Below, one piece after another: positions 33,312-37,494 of a stretch of DNA of 37,494 nt. How positions within the stretch are numbered: position 1 is the first letter of the stretch; each line of letters starts with the position of its first letter. The notes beneath the pieces are model-generated. The model was not told where the DNA came from. It worked only from the letters and a program-made list of their open reading frames with translations, and did no database searches. The stretch lies in the NCBI GenBank assembly GCA_017450485.1, contig JAFSTN010000007.1, forward strand, positions 1 to 37,494, read 5' to 3'. The stretch is from Lachnospiraceae bacterium. Its GTDB lineage: Bacteria; Bacillota; Clostridia; Lachnospirales; Lachnospiraceae. A program made the position numbers and the translations under genes.

Positions 33312-35444
33312 ATGACTTTTCCTGATTGGATCAAGAGACAAATGGGATTCGAAGAGAATACCCAATATCAGAAACGCTACATCAATGACTCCAACATTCG
33401 TACGGCTTTCTATATGTCGTTTATAGTGTTGGCATTGGAACTGTGGATGATCATCAGATATGTACAGCAGCGCCCGGGCCGTACTTTTCTTGAGTATTTT
33501 GACGGAGAGACGAATTATCTTATCCTCTTTCTCGCCTCGCTGATCATAGCGTCATTTTCATTTGAATACACCCGAGAATATGAAACATATACCCTGGGAC
33601 GGATCATTTCGGTCTCTGTCATAGCATTGGATGTGATCATGACCGCAAGGTATTTCATTGTTAATTCATCCAATACCGGCTTTGGGACTATGTTGCTGGG
33701 GGCGAAATATCATATCTGTCTGATGATACTGGCAGTCCTGTATATGCTCAGATGGTCTTTCTCCAAACTGGAGAAATACAGGGAAGACCGATATGGTCAG
33801 GTTCTGCTCACTGTATACTGTTTCATCTGTATAGGCTTCGGAATACTGACATCCATCTATGATGTGGGAAAGGATCGACAGATACTCTGCTTCGTTACGA
33901 TGCTGTTGTTCGTGGCATGCATGCTTATCTGGAAGCCTTACGTTTCCACTCTGGTTCTCGGCGTGGCATTCCTGTATTTCTATGCTTTGTGGAGTAAACA
34001 TCTGCATATGATCGACCCCGGAGACGGCAGCCTGATCAATGCAGACAGGATAAACTATTTCATATGCTGGATAGCGCTCGTTATGGTAAGCACCAGCCTG
34101 TATCATCAGCGCAGGCAGGAGGCAGAGAAGGACGAGGGATATATCAAAGCCAACGATAATCTGAGCCGTATCGCCATCGAAGATGAGATGACGGGCATCC
34201 ATAATATATTCCATTTCAATCAGGAAGCTGCGTATGTATTGAAAGACAGCCATTCGGTGAAGGAGAAGATTTTCCTTTTCCTGAATATCGAGAACTTCAA
34301 GACATATAACGATCAGATAGGGTATCAGGCCGGAAACGAATATCTGAAGAAGATAGCTCATCTGGTCCAGGATACTTTTGAGGGCGACACCGTAGCGAGA
34401 CTGTCTGATGACCATTTTGTAGTTCTGACCGATGCAAGTGTGGCAGAGAGTAAGACCGAGATCATTCGTGATGTGATCCATCAGACCGCATCCGGAGTCT
34501 ATATGGAACTGAAGGTCGGTGCATACAGGCCGGTTGACAGAGACCTTGATCCCAGGATCGCCATAGATTACGCGCGTTATGCTTGCGGCCTGACTAAGAA
34601 CAAGTTCAATTTCAATTACAAGGAATACGACGCAGATGTGGATCAGAAGTTCCACGAGCGTCAATACATTGTCAACAATATCGATAATGCGATCAATAAC
34701 GGATATATCAGACCGTATTATCAGCCTGTCGTATGGGCGGATAGCCGTCAGTTCTGCGGATCCGAGGCCTTGGCTAGATGGATAGATCCCACATACGGAT
34801 TCCTTTCACCTGCCGAATTCATTCCCGTGCTTGAAGACAACAGACAGATTCATAAGCTGGATGAGTATATTTTGAAGTGTGTGTGTAAGGATTTCCGGGA
34901 TGGTCTCAATAAGGGGTTACCGATCGCTCCTGTGTCGATCAACTTCTCCAGACTGGATTTCGAACTGATGGATGTTCCCACTAAACTCGAGGAGATCACA
35001 CATGAATACGGTATCTCCAGAGAGTATATCCATGTGGAGATAACGGAGAGTGCTCTGGCCGGAGATGACGGTCTGGTATCGGATGCTATTGATAAATTGC
35101 ATGGGTTTGGCTACTCGGTATGGCTGGACGACTTCGGATCGGGATATTCGTCTCTTAATGTCTTGAAAGATTATCAGTTTGATATGATGAAGATCGACAT
35201 GAAGTTCCTCGACGGATTCAATATGGATAACGATGCTCCCGTCATACTTGATACCATAATCAAGCTTGCCGACAATCTTAAGATGATGTCACTGACGGAG
35301 GGAGTGGAGACGGCTGAGATAGCTGATTTCCTGACTAAGGCCGGATGCGGCAGATTGCAGGGATATTTCTTCGCGAAGCCCATGCCGCTGCAGGAATTCA
35401 GAGAGGCGATCACCAATAATCCGAATATCGTTACCGCTGTCTGA
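33312..35444 (+). CDS. Membrane GGDEF-EAL protein, probable c-di-GMP phosphodiesterase
   Basis: A roughly 710-residue protein with about seven transmembrane segments (residues 25-245), a GGDEF-like domain and a C-terminal EAL domain. The GGDEF site has decayed to SDDHF (365-369), so it cannot make c-di-GMP. The EAL domain is complete: EALARW (485-490), INFSR, EITES, DDFGSGYS with Asp606-Asp607, KID, LTEGVE and LQGYFFAKP. It should hydrolyse c-di-GMP, possibly with GTP sensing by the degenerate domain. GTG 33306 is an alternative start; neither has a good Shine-Dalgarno, indicating coupling to the cyclase upstream. Confidence 0.92.
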   Translation: MTFPDWIKRQMGFEENTQYQKRYINDSNIRTAFYMSFIVLALELWMIIRYVQQRPGRTFLEYFDGETNYLILFLASLIIASFSFEYTREYETYTLGRIISVSVIALDVIMTARYFIVNSSNTGFGTMLLGAKYHICLMILAVLYMLRWSFSKLEKYREDRYGQVLLTVYCFICIGFGILTSIYDVGKDRQILCFVTMLLFVACMLIWKPYVSTLVLGVAFLYFYALWSKHLHMIDPGDGSLINADRINYFICWIALVMVSTSLYHQRRQEAEKDEGYIKANDNLSRIAIEDEMTGIHNIFHFNQEAAYVLKDSHSVKEKIFLFLNIENFKTYNDQIGYQAGNEYLKKIAHLVQDTFEGDTVARLSDDHFVVLTDASVAESKTEIIRDVIHQTASGVYMELKVGAYRPVDRDLDPRIAIDYARYACGLTKNKFNFNYKEYDADVDQKFHERQYIVNNIDNAINNGYIRPYYQPVVWADSRQFCGSEALARWIDPTYGFLSPAEFIPVLEDNRQIHKLDEYILKCVCKDFRDGLNKGLPIAPVSINFSRLDFELMDVPTKLEEITHEYGISREYIHVEITESALAGDDGLVSDAIDKLHGFGYSVWLDDFGSGYSSLNVLKDYQFDMMKIDMKFLDGFNMDNDAPVILDTIIKLADNLKMMSLTEGVETAEIADFLTKAGCGRLQGYFFAKPMPLQEFREAITNNPNIVTAV

Positions 35445-35447
35445 GTA

Positions 35448-35476
35448 TTGACAGATCATAATCCGGTTCATATCTG
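35448..35476 (+). promoter_or_regulatory. Possible upstream gdhA promoter
   Basis: TTGACA (35448-35453), 17-bp spacer, TATCTG (35471-35476). It follows directly on a small CTGTC/GACAG hairpin at the EAL stop codon. It is weaker than the promoter at 35517. Confidence 0.35.
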
Positions 35477-35516
35477 CCCCGTTAAAATGCGGTTCGCAGT
35501 ACCCGATAAAAAAATC

Positions 35517-35545
35517 TTGCACATATAAATGTATCCGATTATAAT
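35517..35545 (+). promoter_or_regulatory. Main SigA-type promoter of gdhA
   Basis: TTGCAC (35517-35522), 17-bp spacer, perfect TATAAT (35540-35545). It predicts a start near 35552 and a leader of about 105 nt. Confidence 0.78.
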
Positions 35546-35551
35546 GTTTAA

Positions 35552-37003
<1,452 letters not shown>

Positions 37004-37006
37004 TCC

Positions 37007-37051
37007 ACAAAAAGAACTTCTTGGGGCTCCCGTTTCGGGAGCCCTTTTTGT
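37007..37051. terminator. Strong terminator after gdhA, possibly bidirectional
   Basis: GGGCTCCCG-TTT-CGGGAGCCC (37024-37044) is followed by TTTTTG. Flanking ACAAAAAG and CTTTTTGT (37007-37014, 37044-37051) are complementary, so an A-run also precedes it. Confidence 0.93.
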
Positions 37052-37119
37052 ATAACCGGTCCTATTGACTAGTACTGTAATTAATAGTAGATTATCTTCA
37101 AAGTAAATCTTATGGTTTC

Positions 37120-37155
37120 TTTTGCGGACGCAGTGCACCGATCTGTCCGCGAAAA
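37120..37155. repeat. Inverted repeat TTTTGCGGAC / GTCCGCGAAAA
   Basis: GCGGAC (37124-37129) and GTCCGC (37145-37150) are separated by 15 bases and flanked by T4 and A4. The geometry matches the TTCACGTAC hairpins just downstream although the stem sequence differs. Confidence 0.5.
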
Positions 37156-37174
37156 CCAGCTTATTATACCTTTA

Positions 37175-37494
37175 TTCACGTACAGCCCCGGATCCACAGT
37201 ACGTGAACTGATACCGAATCCGCCTATCACTCACGTACCTCGCCATCTTTCAGTACGTGAAGCAACCTAGGAGAGCCCATCCGTTCACGTACAGCCCCGG
37301 ATCCACAGTACGTGAACTGCTACCGAATCCGCCTATCATTCACGTACCTCGTCATCTTTCAGTACGTGAAGCAACCTGGGAGAGCCCAGCCGTTCACGTA
37401 CAGCCCCGGATCCACAGTACGTGAACTGCTACCGAATCCGCCTATCATTCACGTACCTCGCCATCTTTCAGTACGTGAAGCAACCTAGGAGAGC
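37175..37494. repeat. 109-bp tandem repeat, three units, truncated by the window
   Basis: Units begin at 37175, 37284 and 37393; the third stops at the window end after 102 bases. They differ by only a few bases. Each unit holds two inverted repeats with the same stem, TTCACGTAC...GTACGTGAA, with loops of 15 and 14 bases (for unit 1: 37175-37207 and 37231-37260, the latter TCACGTAC/GTACGTGA). Copies alternate in orientation. The rest of 37052-37174 holds no gene that I can see, and no ORF covers the array. It is not CRISPR: there are no variable spacers. Confidence 0.9.

Noticed and set aside
33666-34664. 332-codon minus-strand frame opposite the GGDEF-EAL gene
   Set aside because: It lies over the membrane and GGDEF region of a well-supported gene; no features of its own.
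37175-37494. CRISPR array
   Set aside because: Units are 109 bp and nearly identical throughout, with no unique spacers and no cas genes nearby.

Overview
The window looks like a chromosomal segment of a Gram-positive anaerobe of the family Lachnospiraceae (Clostridia; Butyrivibrio/Pseudobutyrivibrio/Coprococcus-like). The evidence is AGGAGG-type ribosome binding sites, SigA-like promoters with 17-bp spacers, a Clostridia-type division cluster, a DUF5688 protein, an LplA/LplB/LplC-type sugar transporter and an NADP-type GdhA. The species is not identified. Every protein gene and the tRNA lie on the + strand; no convincing minus-strand gene was found.

Layout. (1) 1-1640: the right end of a Tn916-family integrative element (xis, int), with repeated AATGTTACG sites on both sides of int. 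(2) 1684-3757: ychF and lgt, closed by a terminator. (3) 3758-12914: a division and cell-wall cluster, mraZ-rsmH-ftsL-pbp(ftsI/spoVD)-mraY-ftsW-divIB-ftsZ-nrdR. It has a textbook MraZ operator but no murD, murG, murC or murF. (4) 13039-16619: a small unknown protein, then yqeG-aroE-aroK-aroQ (shikimate pathway) and efp. (5) 16678-20139: a DUF5688 protein, tRNA-Arg(CCG), a membrane-anchored double-SH3b protein and a LacI-family regulator; the last three look co-transcribed. (6) 20140-24015: a LacI-type operator region, two ABC sugar permeases and a very large DUF3502-type solute-binding lipoprotein gene, followed by four back-to-back hairpins. (7) 24025-35444: a large imperfect palindrome, then a run of tightly packed genes: MoxR-like AAA+ ATPase, cytosolic BspA-type leucine-rich protein, gpmI, a degenerate ABC ATPase, its permease with a large external domain, a DUF2201/VWA-like protein, a diguanylate cyclase and a GGDEF-EAL phosphodiesterase. 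(8) 35445-37051: gdhA with a structured leader and a strong terminator. (9) 37120-37494: non-coding DNA with a 109-bp tandem repeat built from alternating inverted copies of TTCACGTAC, cut by the window end.

How the genes may work together. The division cluster makes lipid I (MraY), polymerises and cross-links septal wall (FtsW and the PBP) and assembles the Z-ring (FtsZ, FtsL, DivIB), with MraZ as autorepressor. The LacI regulator probably controls the adjacent transporter through a CpG-centred palindrome. The most system-like region is 24-35.5 kb. It pairs a MoxR ATPase with a VWA-like partner, as in known chaperone/metal-insertion pairs, but embeds a leucine-rich protein, a non-canonical ABC exporter and a c-di-GMP synthase/phosphodiesterase pair in the same transcriptional run. 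Two genes, yqeG and the MoxR ATPase, have SigA-like -10 boxes so close to the AUG that their mRNAs should be leaderless.
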